Source: Psychrobacter phenylpyruvicus DSM 7000 = NBRC 102152
GTDB taxonomy: Bacteria > Pseudomonadota > Gammaproteobacteria > Pseudomonadales > Moraxellaceae
Length of the DNA: 64,000 nt
Direction: 5' to 3'
Assembly: GCF_000685805.1 (NCBI RefSeq)
Contig: NZ_JMKP01000011.1
Location: 1-64,000 of the forward strand
Made by a program: the position numbers and the translations under genes. Positions 1-9,151 of the stretch are shown in pieces (the stretch's first letter is position 1; each line of letters starts with the position of its first letter). The notes under the pieces are model-generated. The model was not told the origin of the DNA and searched no databases. It was given only the letters and a program-made list of their open reading frames with translations.

Positions 1-270
1 TTTTACAAAACACAGGTTAGCACATTGTTTAGCAAAGTTAGGGTAAGAGCCAAGGTTTGGAAACCAAGACAGCCAGTGGTTTTTAAAATATTGCCAGATT
101 TGTTTGTCTTGATCCATGCCCATAAACTCACCAACTAGCTCCATACATATAATTTCAGTATCGCTAAGTTTAGGCGCAAATCCGCCTCTTCTTAACGGTT
201 TTTGAACGACTAAGTTGTAATATTGCTCTACCATCAGATAGATATTAATGATAAATTCGTCAAGTGGCAT
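1..270 (-). mobile_element. IS982-family transposase, 5' part only (cut by window edge)
   Basis: An open frame begins at an ATG at 268-270 and runs leftwards off the window without a stop, giving about 90 residues. The translation contains LRRGGFAPKLSDTEIICMEL, then VGEFMG, and later HWLSWFPNLGSY, which I recognise as the N-terminal region of IS982-family DDE transposases. The catalytic core would lie outside the window. The gene points away from putA. The outer end of the element was not proven. An ACCCC tract (minus strand, about 352-358) could be the terminal inverted repeat, because family members typically begin with AC, but the other end is not visible. If so, the element stops about 30 bp before the putA start codon. 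Confidence 0.8.
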
Positions 271-386
271 CTCATTGTCCTTGGTCTTCTTGGTCGAAAA
301 CTTTAAGGATAGTGAGGTGTCATTTTTTTTCAACCCCTAAAAGTGTTGAGAGTGGGGTAATATTTTTTAGTATCAATGGAGTTGAT

Positions 387-3300
387 ATGAGTTTGCCCAA
401 TCCTTTTTATCCACAAAACCCCATTCAGTTTTCAGCACAGGAGGTATTAAATCCAGAATATATTGATAGACCTTCTAGGCAGTTATTTAAATTAATATCA
501 CCCCTTTATAGTGCTGATGAAGAGGAGTGGCTAGGTCAATTATTGCCTCTAGCAGAACCTAGAGTGACTAACGGGGTGAGTGAACGAGATGCCATTAGCG
601 AGCAAACCAAAAGCTTGGTTGAGCATGTCCGCAGCAATGATAAAGCTGTAAAAATGGTGGATTCATTATTATTAGAATATAGCCTTGATACCCAAGAAGG
701 TATCTTATTGATGAGTCTGGCTGAAGCTTTGATTCGGGTGCCAGATAACGCCACTGCAGATGCTCTAATTCGTGACAAAATGAGTGTGGCAGACTGGAAA
801 AAACATCTAAAAGATGACAACGGTTTTATCGTCAATGCTTCAACCTGGGGCTTGATGATGACGGGCCGTGTGGTGAGTATTGACAGCTCTACCACAGCGG
901 CTGGCTTCTTGGATCGTATGACGAAAAAAATGGGTGAGCCGGTGATTCGTAGTGCCATGCAGCGGGCTATGAAAATTATGGGCCAACAGTTTGTATTGGG
1001 CGAAAGTATTGAAGAGGCTAACCGTAACAGCCAGCCTTATCGTAATAAGGGCTACACCTATTCATTCGATATGCTAGGGGAAGCTGCGGTTACCCATAAG
1101 GATGCTGAGAAGTACTTTAGTGACTATCTACATGCCATTCGCTCTACTGCCGATATCAAGGTCAAAGAGGGGATGCCCAAGCCTTCAGTGTCTATCAAGC
1201 TGTCGGCATTACATCCTCGTTATGAAGCGACACAAATGGATCAGGTTCTAGGGCTACTGCGTCAACGCTGTATCTTGCTGATTGAAGCGGCGCGTGAAGT
1301 GGATGTTGATATCAGTATTGATGCAGAAGAGGCAGACCGTCTTGAGGTGTCATTAAAGCTATTTGAATCCTTATATCGTGACACCATGACTCAAGGCTGG
1401 GATGGCTTAGGACTGGTGGTACAAGGCTATTCAAAACGAGCTCTCGCCGTATTAACTTGGCTTGCCAGTCTGGCAAAAGAGGTGGGCGACCGTATCCCAG
1501 TGCGTTTGGTTAAAGGCGCTTACTGGGATTATGAAATTAAGTTGGCCCAGCAAAAAGGGATTACTGGCTATCCGGTGTGGACTCGTAAAGAGGGCACGGA
1601 TGTGGCTTATCTAGCTTGTGCCAGATTCTTATTAACTGAACAAGTTCGCGGGGTGCTTTGGCCGCAGTTTGCTACCCATAATGCCCATACTTTGTCATCG
1701 GTGATGACCATGAGTCCGCACAGAGATTTTGAATTCCAGCGACTGCATGGCATGGGCGATGCTCTATACGATCATATCCTGCAAACCTACAACATTCCGG
1801 TGCGTATCTATGCTCCAGTCGGTGCCCATAAAGACTTGCTGCCTTATTTGGTTCGTCGTCTATTAGAAAATGGCGCTAACAGCTCATTCGTGCACCAGTT
1901 ATTGGATAAAAGTCACCCGATAGAGCCGTTGACTGTGCATCCTTATGACACGCTGACCCAGCACGAGACGCTGCATAACCCCCGTATTGTGATGCCATTG
2001 GAGATTTACAAAGATAGGCAGGCAAGCTTCGGTCCAAATATCTTTGTTGACTCGCAGTGGCAGCCGTTTAAAGCGCAAGTGGACAGCTATCTACAACACA
2101 CTTGGTCAGCAAATCCTGTTATTGAGGGACAACAAATTGATAAGACAGTGGCGCAAGAGTTAACTGCCCAGACTGTAGTAGCGCCTTGGAATCATGATGT
2201 GGTGGCCGGTGAAGTGGTCTACGCTGATGCGCAGCTTGCAAATAAGGCGATTGAGGCGGCAGTAGCCGGTCAAGACCAGTGGCAGCAGGTGTCGGTAGCT
2301 GAGCGTAGTGCTGTCTTAAAACGGATCGCAGACCTCTATGAACAGAACTTTAGCCAGTTGGTGGCTATGTGTCATAAAGAGGCTGGTAAGACTTTACAAG
2401 ACAGTATTGATGAAATTCGTGAGGCAGTGGACTTTTGTCGTTATTATGCCAATGAGGCTGAGTGCTTAAGTCAGCAAACCAATACCTTTACCGATATTGC
2501 TGGCAACCAAATTACCCAAAGGCGGACTGCTCGCGGTACAGTGGTCTGTATTAGCCCTTGGAACTTCCCACTGGCTATTTATACCGGACAAATTGTCGGC
2601 GCCTTGGCCGCAGGTAATACCGTGGTTGCTAAGCCTGCTGAGCAAACCAGTTTGATTGCCTACTTTGGGGCACAATTGATGTATCAAGCTGGTGTGCCTG
2701 AATATGCCTTACAGTTTGTCACTGGGGCTGGCGAGGTAGGGGCAGCGTTGACCTCATCGCCATTAATTGATGGGGTGGTATTTACCGGCTCTACTCAGAC
2801 CGCACAACTGATTAATAAGTCGCTACATTCTACTGAGCGTGTGCTTCAGTCGGGTACTGAGCAAAATACTGCTAAAGAGCTACCTATCTTGATTGCAGAA
2901 ACTGGGGGTCAAAATGCGATGATTGTTGACTCAACGGCATTGCCTGAGCAAGTAGTGAAAGATGCGGTGTTATCAGCATTTGGTTCGGCAGGGCAGCGTT
3001 GTTCAGCTTGTCGTGTGTTGTGCTTGCAGCAAGACATTGCTGACACGGTTATTGAGCTGCTCAAAGGTAATATGGCTGAGTTGGTAGTGGGTAATCCTGC
3101 CAATGTGACCACCGACGTTGGGCCAGTAATTGACAAGGATGCACAGCAAACCCTGCGGGCTCATATTGAAGCTATGCGTAATGACAGCCGAGCTCGTGTC
3201 ATAGCCCAAACCCCAATCAGCTCAGAGTCTGCAGAGCACCTAAGTAATAGTACTTTTGTATTGCCAACCGCTATTGAAGTGGAGGGTATTGATGTGATTG

Positions 3301-3602
3301 GTGGTGAGCATTTTGGCCCCATCATGCATATCTTACGTTATGAAGCTGGCAAGCTTGATGAGCTTATAGAGGAGATCAATGCTACCGGTTATGGGCTAAC
3401 GCTAGGTATCCACAGTCGTATTGAAACGGTGGCTGATCATATTGAGCGCCGTACTAAAGTGGGTAATACCTATATTAACCGTAACCAAATTGGTGCAGTG
3501 GTAGGCGAGCAGCCCTTTGGCGGTCGTGGATTATCAGGGACAGGGCCCAAAGCAGGAGGCCCGCGTTATGTGGCTAGATTGACGAAGTGGCAAAACGTAT
3601 AA
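387..3602 (+). CDS. putA: Bifunctional proline dehydrogenase / L-glutamate gamma-semialdehyde dehydrogenase, short form
   Basis: Oxidises proline to glutamate in two steps: an FAD-dependent proline dehydrogenase feeding quinone, then an NAD-dependent aldehyde dehydrogenase. I place the start at 387 because GGAG lies 6 bases upstream and the residues before it look non-coding; this gives 1071 aa. The dehydrogenase barrel shows KLSALHPRY near residue 270, RLVKGAYWDYE near 375 and RRLLENGANSSF near 490. The aldehyde dehydrogenase half shows SPWNFPL near 725, Glu838 in AETGGQ and the nucleophile Cys872 in GQRCSACR. There is no N-terminal ribbon-helix-helix DNA-binding domain, so unlike E. coli PutA (about 1320 aa) it should not repress its own gene. 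The protein ends just after GTGPKAGGP, where long PutAs continue into a C-terminal domain; that domain is encoded by the next gene. An IS982 transposase lies immediately upstream and divergent. Confidence 0.95.
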   Translation: MSLPNPFYPQNPIQFSAQEVLNPEYIDRPSRQLFKLISPLYSADEEEWLGQLLPLAEPRVTNGVSERDAISEQTKSLVEHVRSNDKAVKMVDSLLLEYSLDTQEGILLMSLAEALIRVPDNATADALIRDKMSVADWKKHLKDDNGFIVNASTWGLMMTGRVVSIDSSTTAAGFLDRMTKKMGEPVIRSAMQRAMKIMGQQFVLGESIEEANRNSQPYRNKGYTYSFDMLGEAAVTHKDAEKYFSDYLHAIRSTADIKVKEGMPKPSVSIKLSALHPRYEATQMDQVLGLLRQRCILLIEAAREVDVDISIDAEEADRLEVSLKLFESLYRDTMTQGWDGLGLVVQGYSKRALAVLTWLASLAKEVGDRIPVRLVKGAYWDYEIKLAQQKGITGYPVWTRKEGTDVAYLACARFLLTEQVRGVLWPQFATHNAHTLSSVMTMSPHRDFEFQRLHGMGDALYDHILQTYNIPVRIYAPVGAHKDLLPYLVRRLLENGANSSFVHQLLDKSHPIEPLTVHPYDTLTQHETLHNPRIVMPLEIYKDRQASFGPNIFVDSQWQPFKAQVDSYLQHTWSANPVIEGQQIDKTVAQELTAQTVVAPWNHDVVAGEVVYADAQLANKAIEAAVAGQDQWQQVSVAERSAVLKRIADLYEQNFSQLVAMCHKEAGKTLQDSIDEIREAVDFCRYYANEAECLSQQTNTFTDIAGNQITQRRTARGTVVCISPWNFPLAIYTGQIVGALAAGNTVVAKPAEQTSLIAYFGAQLMYQAGVPEYALQFVTGAGEVGAALTSSPLIDGVVFTGSTQTAQLINKSLHSTERVLQSGTEQNTAKELPILIAETGGQNAMIVDSTALPEQVVKDAVLSAFGSAGQRCSACRVLCLQQDIADTVIELLKGNMAELVVGNPANVTTDVGPVIDKDAQQTLRAHIEAMRNDSRARVIAQTPISSESAEHLSNSTFVLPTAIEVEGIDVIGGEHFGPIMHILRYEAGKLDELIEEINATGYGLTLGIHSRIETVADHIERRTKVGNTYINRNQIGAVVGEQPFGGRGLSGTGPKAGGPRYVARLTKWQNV

Positions 3603-3672
3603 AACAACGTTAGCCCTTCGATGAGGTACAGGTTATCTCATAACTATAAGCAATGACATTAAGGATAAGCTC

Positions 3673-4365
3673 ATGAATAAAGTATTTAAACAAGATCAGG
3701 CCCAGCAGTGTGAAGCTTGGGCGCAATTAGGGGCGGTAAAGCGCAGTATTATTTTGGCAGAAGCGAGTAGCGATTTGGCCGACATTAGTCCCAATGGGGA
3801 GCAGGCACAACATTTATTTAATCATTTGTTGGCTCAAGCCCAAAAACTAGAAGAGGTTATGCGCTTGGAGGGAGCTACAGGGGAATCTAATGACTTGTAC
3901 TTAGCCCCTCGCGGGAAAACCATGGTATTGGCTACTGAGTCTGCCAATCCTATTGCTTTTTTAGGAACGCTTATCGCAGCATTGTTGACGGGTAATGAAG
4001 TGTTTTTACGTTATCCAAGTCAGCAGCAGCTTTGTGAAGAGGCTATGGCGGTTCTCAATCAAGCTGGGGTTTACGCTGGTGTAATGAGTATTACCAACGA
4101 TTCCGAGTTGACCACGCTACTTAATATCAGTCGTTTGGCGGTTGTGGGTGCAGTGGGTACACCGCAAGAGTTATTGCAAATTGGGAAAGACTTGTCTGAA
4201 ACAGAGGGTATTTTAACGCAGCTAGTAGCGGTAACAGATCTGGAAGGCTGCAGTGAAATGTTCCAACCCGACTATCTGGAGCGCTTTTGTACCGAACGCG
4301 TTAAGACGGTAAATACCACGGCTATTGGGGGTAATGCGAGCTTAATTGAGTTGGGTATGGGCTAG
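3673..4365 (+). CDS. Stand-alone C-terminal (ALDH-like) domain of PutA
   Basis: A 230-aa protein that does not look like a complete enzyme. It resembles the C-terminal domain of long PutA proteins. It has GATGESNDLYLAPRGKTMVL near residue 66, corresponding to the PGPTGERN..LLPR segment of E. coli PutA as I recall it. A glycine/alanine-rich helix follows, and it ends in ERVKTVNTTAIGGNASLIEL, the hallmark PutA C-terminal motif. In long PutAs this tail domain packs on the aldehyde dehydrogenase and helps close the substrate tunnel. Here it begins 70 bp after the putA stop with its own AAGGA ribosome-binding site and ATG, so it reads as a genuinely split gene rather than a frameshift. It probably lies in one operon with putA. 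That the two chains associate is inference. It lacks catalytic aldehyde dehydrogenase residues. Confidence 0.8.
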   Translation: MNKVFKQDQAQQCEAWAQLGAVKRSIILAEASSDLADISPNGEQAQHLFNHLLAQAQKLEEVMRLEGATGESNDLYLAPRGKTMVLATESANPIAFLGTLIAALLTGNEVFLRYPSQQQLCEEAMAVLNQAGVYAGVMSITNDSELTTLLNISRLAVVGAVGTPQELLQIGKDLSETEGILTQLVAVTDLEGCSEMFQPDYLERFCTERVKTVNTTAIGGNASLIELGMG

Positions 4366-4454
4366 CAGATTTAGGATATGATTTATTTTTAGCCTATTGT
4401 CTATTAGTTAAGCTGAGGTCGCAATACTGGAGAGGTTTAATAAATAGCCTAAGC

Positions 4455-4489
4455 AAAAAAAGCAGCCATTAATAATGGCTGCTTTTTTT
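4455..4489. terminator. Bidirectional rho-independent terminator
   Basis: AAGCAGCCATT and AATGGCTGCTT form an 11-bp stem around a short loop. A-run before and T-run after let it serve both the putA operon (rightward) and tmm (leftward), which converge here. Confidence 0.85.
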
Positions 4490-4543
4490 ATTTGATTCCA
4501 GTTAACTTACAAATTAGGATTTAACAAACTAGGACTTAACAAA

Positions 4544-5917
4544 TTAGGCTCTGCGAGCAGGCTTCTCTAAAGTGATATTTAGGAAGTGCTCTAAAGAGTC
4601 ATCCATAATTTTTAGCCAAGGTTTAGGTAATTTAGGGGCCAAGGTACCGGTTAGAGTAGAGCGATAAGATTTCTCTCGGAACGTCATAATGCCTTCTTTT
4701 TTGTCTTTCTTCCACTGTTTGAAAATCTCACCTTGCTTTTCAACTTCAAACTCTGGGTAATCTGTGGCGTTATATAAATCACGGATATAGCTGGCTTGGA
4801 AGTCAATTTCGCTGTCAGCATCGGTTAACTGAGCCTGACGTTTTAACCACTGCTGCTCATCTTTTTGACGCTCCTCTAAGCTAGGTAATTCAATCTTACC
4901 TAAAATGACATCACGAGCGTACCAAGCCTGGGCATCAAACATATTAAAGGTGAAGTACTGATCTTGCATGCCTAAATATATTAACTGTGGGTTAGGCTGC
5001 CAGAAAATCCCTTTGTATAAATTTGCCGGATATAAGCAGTTGTGGGTCTGTAGACGAAGTTCATCGGGTAAGAATGGGAAATGGAATAAATACCCGGTAC
5101 ACATAATGACCGCGTCAAATCTTTGGCTAGTGCCGTCTGAGAAGAAGGCTTTATCGTCTTCAAAATGAGTAACTAAAGGTTTTTCTGAGATACCTTCAGG
5201 CCACTCATAGCCAAGAGACTGGGTACGATAGCTAATGGTAACTGATTTTGTCCCATACTTATAGCATTGGGTACCGATGTCTTCAGCCGAATAGCTACTA
5301 CCAACCAGTAGAATGTCTTGGCCTTCAAACTCTAGCGCATCACGGAAGTCGTGAGCATGCAGCACCCGCCCAGTATAGTGCTCTAGGCCCTCAAAGTAAG
5401 GCATATTTGGGGTTGAGAAATGACCTGTTGCCACAATGACATGGTCGAATTCATTGGTTTCTTGTTCGCCTTTTTTGTGATCCATAACGGTGACAGTAAA
5501 CTTTTTGGTTTCATCATCGAAGGTCACCCAACGTACAGGACACTCAAAGCGGATGTACTTATTAATATCTTGTTTTTCTAGACGACCCATAATGTAGTCG
5601 CGCAAGACTTCACGAGGGGGATAAGAGGGGATGGGAGCGCCAAAGTGTTCTTCAAATGAATAATCGGCAAACTCTAAACACTCTTTTGGACCGTTTGACC
5701 ATAGATAGCGATACATACTTCCATGCACAGGCTCGCCGTTTTTGTCTAAGCCGGTTCTCCAGTTGTAGTTCCACATGCCACCTATTGCATTTTGTTTTTC
5801 ATAACAGACGATTTCTGGTAGGTTTTTAACGCCTGCTTTACGGGCCGCTTCAAAAGCTCGCAATTGAGCTAGACCGCTAGGGCCTGCACCTAGAATTGCA
5901 ATCTTTTTATGACTCAA
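4544..5917 (-). CDS. tmm: Flavin-containing monooxygenase, trimethylamine monooxygenase type
   Basis: Predicted to oxidise trimethylamine to trimethylamine N-oxide with NADPH and O2. The 457-aa length is right for bacterial Tmm. The FAD motif GAGPSG is at residues 10-15. The Tmm-typical stretch MYRYLWSNGPKECLEFADY follows at about 88-106. The flavin monooxygenase signature region reads YTGRVLHAHDFRD near 182, the NADPH-binding motif is VGSSYSAEDIG near 205, and CTGYLFHFPF lies near 273. Long blocks match my memory of Methylocella/Roseobacter Tmm, including NMFDAQAWYARDVI. The start codon is TTG (5915-5917), preceded by AGGAG 6 bases upstream. No TMA demethylase or TMAO reductase genes are adjacent, so the product may serve as an osmolyte or protectant rather than an energy source. 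Other amine substrates remain possible. Confidence 0.85.
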   Translation of the reverse strand: MSHKKIAILGAGPSGLAQLRAFEAARKAGVKNLPEIVCYEKQNAIGGMWNYNWRTGLDKNGEPVHGSMYRYLWSNGPKECLEFADYSFEEHFGAPIPSYPPREVLRDYIMGRLEKQDINKYIRFECPVRWVTFDDETKKFTVTVMDHKKGEQETNEFDHVIVATGHFSTPNMPYFEGLEHYTGRVLHAHDFRDALEFEGQDILLVGSSYSAEDIGTQCYKYGTKSVTISYRTQSLGYEWPEGISEKPLVTHFEDDKAFFSDGTSQRFDAVIMCTGYLFHFPFLPDELRLQTHNCLYPANLYKGIFWQPNPQLIYLGMQDQYFTFNMFDAQAWYARDVILGKIELPSLEERQKDEQQWLKRQAQLTDADSEIDFQASYIRDLYNATDYPEFEVEKQGEIFKQWKKDKKEGIMTFREKSYRSTLTGTLAPKLPKPWLKIMDDSLEHFLNITLEKPARRA

Positions 5918-6172
5918 AATTATCTCCTATATAATTAAAGTTTATTGATCGGGCTATTTACCATAACATTTTTGCAATGGTTTTTTTAGGGAAATGACTG
6001 CTTAGTTCTGTGTCGATGATAAAAATGCTTGATTTATTTCTGACGACACGAGCTGACGTAAATAAACCAAAGTTAACGATTGTTCTCTTGTTTACTACCT
6101 AGAAATTGCTTAACCTGATAGCAATATATAAGGTTAAGAATACTAAATAATAAAAAAATATAAGGCTAAATT

Positions 6173-6832
6173 ATGGAATTACTTTCATTTATCCCTATGA
6201 CTCTAGCATCAGTCTTAGCATCGTTTTCGACAGACAGTGCCAATATAGAAGAGGCAGTTATTAGCACTCATGTTAGTCCAGAAATTGCAGGGGTGTGGGA
6301 ATTAGATCTGACGGTCACGCCTGATTTTGCTTTGCCTAATGCAACTATTAAGAGTCAAGACAGCAAAGGTAATGCCAGAAACGAAGATTTAGAAAATTTG
6401 ATACTGGCCATTCAAGAGTCGAGTCGCATTGCTTATGAGGCTGAAGCTGCTGCTGATGAGGCAGAGACTATGAGTAGCTATCAGCAGAGTGATGTTGATA
6501 GCATGGTTGATGAAATTAAAAGCTCTGCACAAAGTACCCAGTGCCGCGAGCGTTATAATTTTGGCGCGGATAATGTGGTAATGACTACCAGTGGTGAAGA
6601 GTGGACCTATGGTAAATATGTATATCATCACCAAGAAGAGGGCCTGCCTATTATTGCCATTACTACCACTTATGATAATAATGAACCGGATTGCTCAGGG
6701 ATGCAGATTGATCAAAAGGGCGAATCCATGATTGCTTATGTTGATTATCAGCCTGAAAATAATCAAATGCGTTGGTGTATCGATGGGGAAGCGGATAACT
6801 GTTTCTTAACTTTTAGAAAATTATTGCCTTAG
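6173..6832 (+). CDS. Hypothetical protein, probably exported
   Basis: A 219-aa protein that I do not recognise. The first 20 residues are hydrophobic without the usual lysines, so export is possible but not clear. Residues about 75-110 are rich in Ala, Glu and Ser and likely helical (AYEAEAAADEAETM). The C-terminal half carries four cysteines (QCRERYNFG, PDCSGM, RWCID, NCFLTF), which could form two disulfides in the periplasm. ATG at 6173 is preceded by AAGG at 9 bases. It stands alone between tmm and the helicase gene, with about 250 bp on either side. No function is proposed. Confidence 0.6.
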   Translation: MELLSFIPMTLASVLASFSTDSANIEEAVISTHVSPEIAGVWELDLTVTPDFALPNATIKSQDSKGNARNEDLENLILAIQESSRIAYEAEAAADEAETMSSYQQSDVDSMVDEIKSSAQSTQCRERYNFGADNVVMTTSGEEWTYGKYVYHHQEEGLPIIAITTTYDNNEPDCSGMQIDQKGESMIAYVDYQPENNQMRWCIDGEADNCFLTFRKLLP

Positions 6833-7082
6833 CAACTGCTAATCTAATAAGCCAGCCTACGAAGTTACTGTTACAAGTCCTATGATTGATAATTAAAAAA
6901 TTAGGCTTTAAAGTTTGTACTTTAAATTTTGTGCTTTAGAATGGGGCTCTCGCTTCAAAAGCTATAATCGATCACTAGGCCATTACTCACGAGCCCATGG
7001 CGCTATCCAGTGCGGGCAACTCCTCAGTTATGTGAGAGAGGTCAGTAAAAACCTTAATACCCTATAACATAAGACCGTACTC

Positions 7083-9092
7083 ATGAAACAAGCGACCGCA
7101 CTCGATATTTTAAAATCCGGTAAAAACGTATTTTTGACAGGCTCGGCAGGATCTGGAAAAACCTATACGCTAAATGAGTATATCCATTATCTACGCGCCC
7201 GACGGGTGCCAGTGGCCACAACGGCAAGTACTGGCATTGCTGCCACCCATATGAACGGGATCACTATCCACAGTTGGTCTGGTATTGGTATTAAAGATGA
7301 GTTAAGTGAACGAGATCTTGCCAACTTATCACGTAAGAAAATTCTAAAGGACCGCTTGAGAGAGACAGCGGTGCTTATTATTGATGAAGTCTCCATGCTA
7401 CATGCCAAGCAATTGAATGCGGTCAATCAAGTGTTAAAACACATGCGTCAAAGCGAAGAGCCTTTTGGCGGCATTCAGTTGGTCGTCGCGGGAGACTTCT
7501 TCCAGTTGCCTCCTGTCGGCAGTCGCGGTGAAACTAACCGTGAAAAGTTTGCTTTTATGTCTGAGGCTTGGTTAGAGGCAGGATTTAAAATTTGTTATTT
7601 GACCGAGCAGCATCGTCAAAACACTGACGAAGAAGATGACACTATAAATCTTGATACTATCTTGAACCAGATACGAGGTGAGGAAGGGGTAAGTTTTGAA
7701 GCCATTGAGGCTCTACAAAACACTTTTTATCAAGATGTGGATATCAATAGAACACGACTATTCACCCATAACGTTAATGTCAATAAGATTAATGAGCATG
7801 AGCTGGCCTTATTAAACGGAGAAACCGTTACCTATCATGCAATAGCCCACGGGGATAATAAGCTGGTAGAAACCCTGAAGAAATCGGTGCGCACCAGTGA
7901 TGAGCTGATCTTAAAGGTGGGCGCTAAGGTTATGTTTATAAAAAATAATAATGAACTTGGAGTCTCTAACGGTACCATGGGCGAGCTGGTAGGATTTACT
8001 ACCATAAAACCGTTGACCTCTAGTAGTGACCGTAGCGCTATTAGTGATGATTCAGAACCTGACGACCTAGATAATGAGGTTACAGAAACTGATAATGAAG
8101 AGACTGACGAGACGATAATTGCAGTAGATGGCGAGGACGAACCTGAAAGCAAGGCATTGGTCTCTACAGATCGTTATCCGGTTATTAAACTCAATAATGG
8201 TCGGCAAGTTATCGCTGAAGCAGAGGAGTGGGTTGTAGAGGATGAGAATGGCGAGATTTTAGCCAGTTATAGCCAAATACCACTGACACTTGCCTGGGCG
8301 ATTACCATTCATAAATCGCAAGGGATGACCTTAGATGCTGCCGAAATTGATTTGTCTAAGACCTTTGAGCTGGGTCAAGGATATGTGGCACTGTCTCGTC
8401 TTAAATCGCTAGAAGGATTGAAGCTGTTAGGCATGAATGACCTAAGTTTGCGTTTAGATCCTTTGGCTCGGGGAGCAGATGCAAGATTTAAAGTGCTTTC
8501 TTCTGAAGCTGAGCAAGCCTTCGAGAAGATTAAGGCGGAAGTGCTAGAAGAGTCACATGATAGATTTGTGTTGGTTTCGGGAGGAACTTTGAATAAAGCG
8601 CATATTGAAGCTTTTGAGAAAAGTTTGAAAAATCGAAAAAAGAAACAAGCTCAAATGCTAGCACAAAAAGACAAGCTGCGTAATCAGTTAAGCGATCATT
8701 CAGACAGTACACTAATGACCACTAAGCTGTTGTTAGAGGAGAGCTTAACCATTGCTGAGATTGCTGAAAGTAGAGGTCTGGCCCAGTCGACCATTATGGG
8801 TCATGTAGCCCGCTTAAAGCGTCAGTATCCAGATTTAAACTGTGAGCACTTGCGCCCTGATGTGTTGACTTTGGATAAAGTAAGCGAGGCAGTAGAAGCA
8901 ATCGTAGCGGCGGCTGATCCCAATGATTTTCAACCAGACTCCATGACAGAGGACGCTGGCGAAGCTGCTAATAGCAAACAGGCTATCAATCAATTTAGTA
9001 AAGACAGAATCAAGCTACGTCCTATTTATGAATATTTAAAAGAGCAAATAGACTATAATACTATTCGTTTGGCCTTAATCTTTATTGATTAA
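7083..9092 (+). CDS. Pif1-like superfamily 1 DNA helicase with C-terminal helix-turn-helix
   Basis: ATP-dependent 5'-3' DNA helicase of the Pif1/RecD-like group, 669 aa, cytoplasmic. Walker A is GSAGSGKT near residues 20-27, Walker B LIIDEVSML near 99, motif III VVAGDFFQLPPVG near 137 and motif IV-like LTEQHRQ near 174. The C-terminal motif TLAWAITIHKSQGMTLD is at about 402-418, followed by GYVALSRLKSLEGL. Between them, residues about 315-360 form a strongly acidic insertion (many D/E) that looks disordered. After residue 540 comes SLTIAEIAESRGLAQSTIMG, a helix-turn-helix resembling the HTH_40 module found at the C-terminus of RecQ-like and Pif1-like helicases. Bacterial relatives act on replication forks or G-quadruplexes; the specific role here is unknown. 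It appears monocistronic. Confidence 0.85.
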   Translation: MKQATALDILKSGKNVFLTGSAGSGKTYTLNEYIHYLRARRVPVATTASTGIAATHMNGITIHSWSGIGIKDELSERDLANLSRKKILKDRLRETAVLIIDEVSMLHAKQLNAVNQVLKHMRQSEEPFGGIQLVVAGDFFQLPPVGSRGETNREKFAFMSEAWLEAGFKICYLTEQHRQNTDEEDDTINLDTILNQIRGEEGVSFEAIEALQNTFYQDVDINRTRLFTHNVNVNKINEHELALLNGETVTYHAIAHGDNKLVETLKKSVRTSDELILKVGAKVMFIKNNNELGVSNGTMGELVGFTTIKPLTSSSDRSAISDDSEPDDLDNEVTETDNEETDETIIAVDGEDEPESKALVSTDRYPVIKLNNGRQVIAEAEEWVVEDENGEILASYSQIPLTLAWAITIHKSQGMTLDAAEIDLSKTFELGQGYVALSRLKSLEGLKLLGMNDLSLRLDPLARGADARFKVLSSEAEQAFEKIKAEVLEESHDRFVLVSGGTLNKAHIEAFEKSLKNRKKKQAQMLAQKDKLRNQLSDHSDSTLMTTKLLLEESLTIAEIAESRGLAQSTIMGHVARLKRQYPDLNCEHLRPDVLTLDKVSEAVEAIVAAADPNDFQPDSMTEDAGEAANSKQAINQFSKDRIKLRPIYEYLKEQIDYNTIRLALIFID

Positions 9093-9151
9093 TGCTAAGT
9101 GTTTGATGGTCGTTGGTTGTTTTGTTTATTCCTTGAATTTAAGTAGCTTCT

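Noticed and set aside
264..386. N-terminal extension of the putA frame from 264
   Set aside because: Lacks similarity to PutA, overlaps the IS982 region, and a good ribosome-binding site precedes the ATG at 387.
7835..8152. Minus-strand frame of 105 codons inside the helicase gene
   Set aside because: Shadow of the acidic coding region; its Ser-rich composition is what reversed Asp/Glu codons give.
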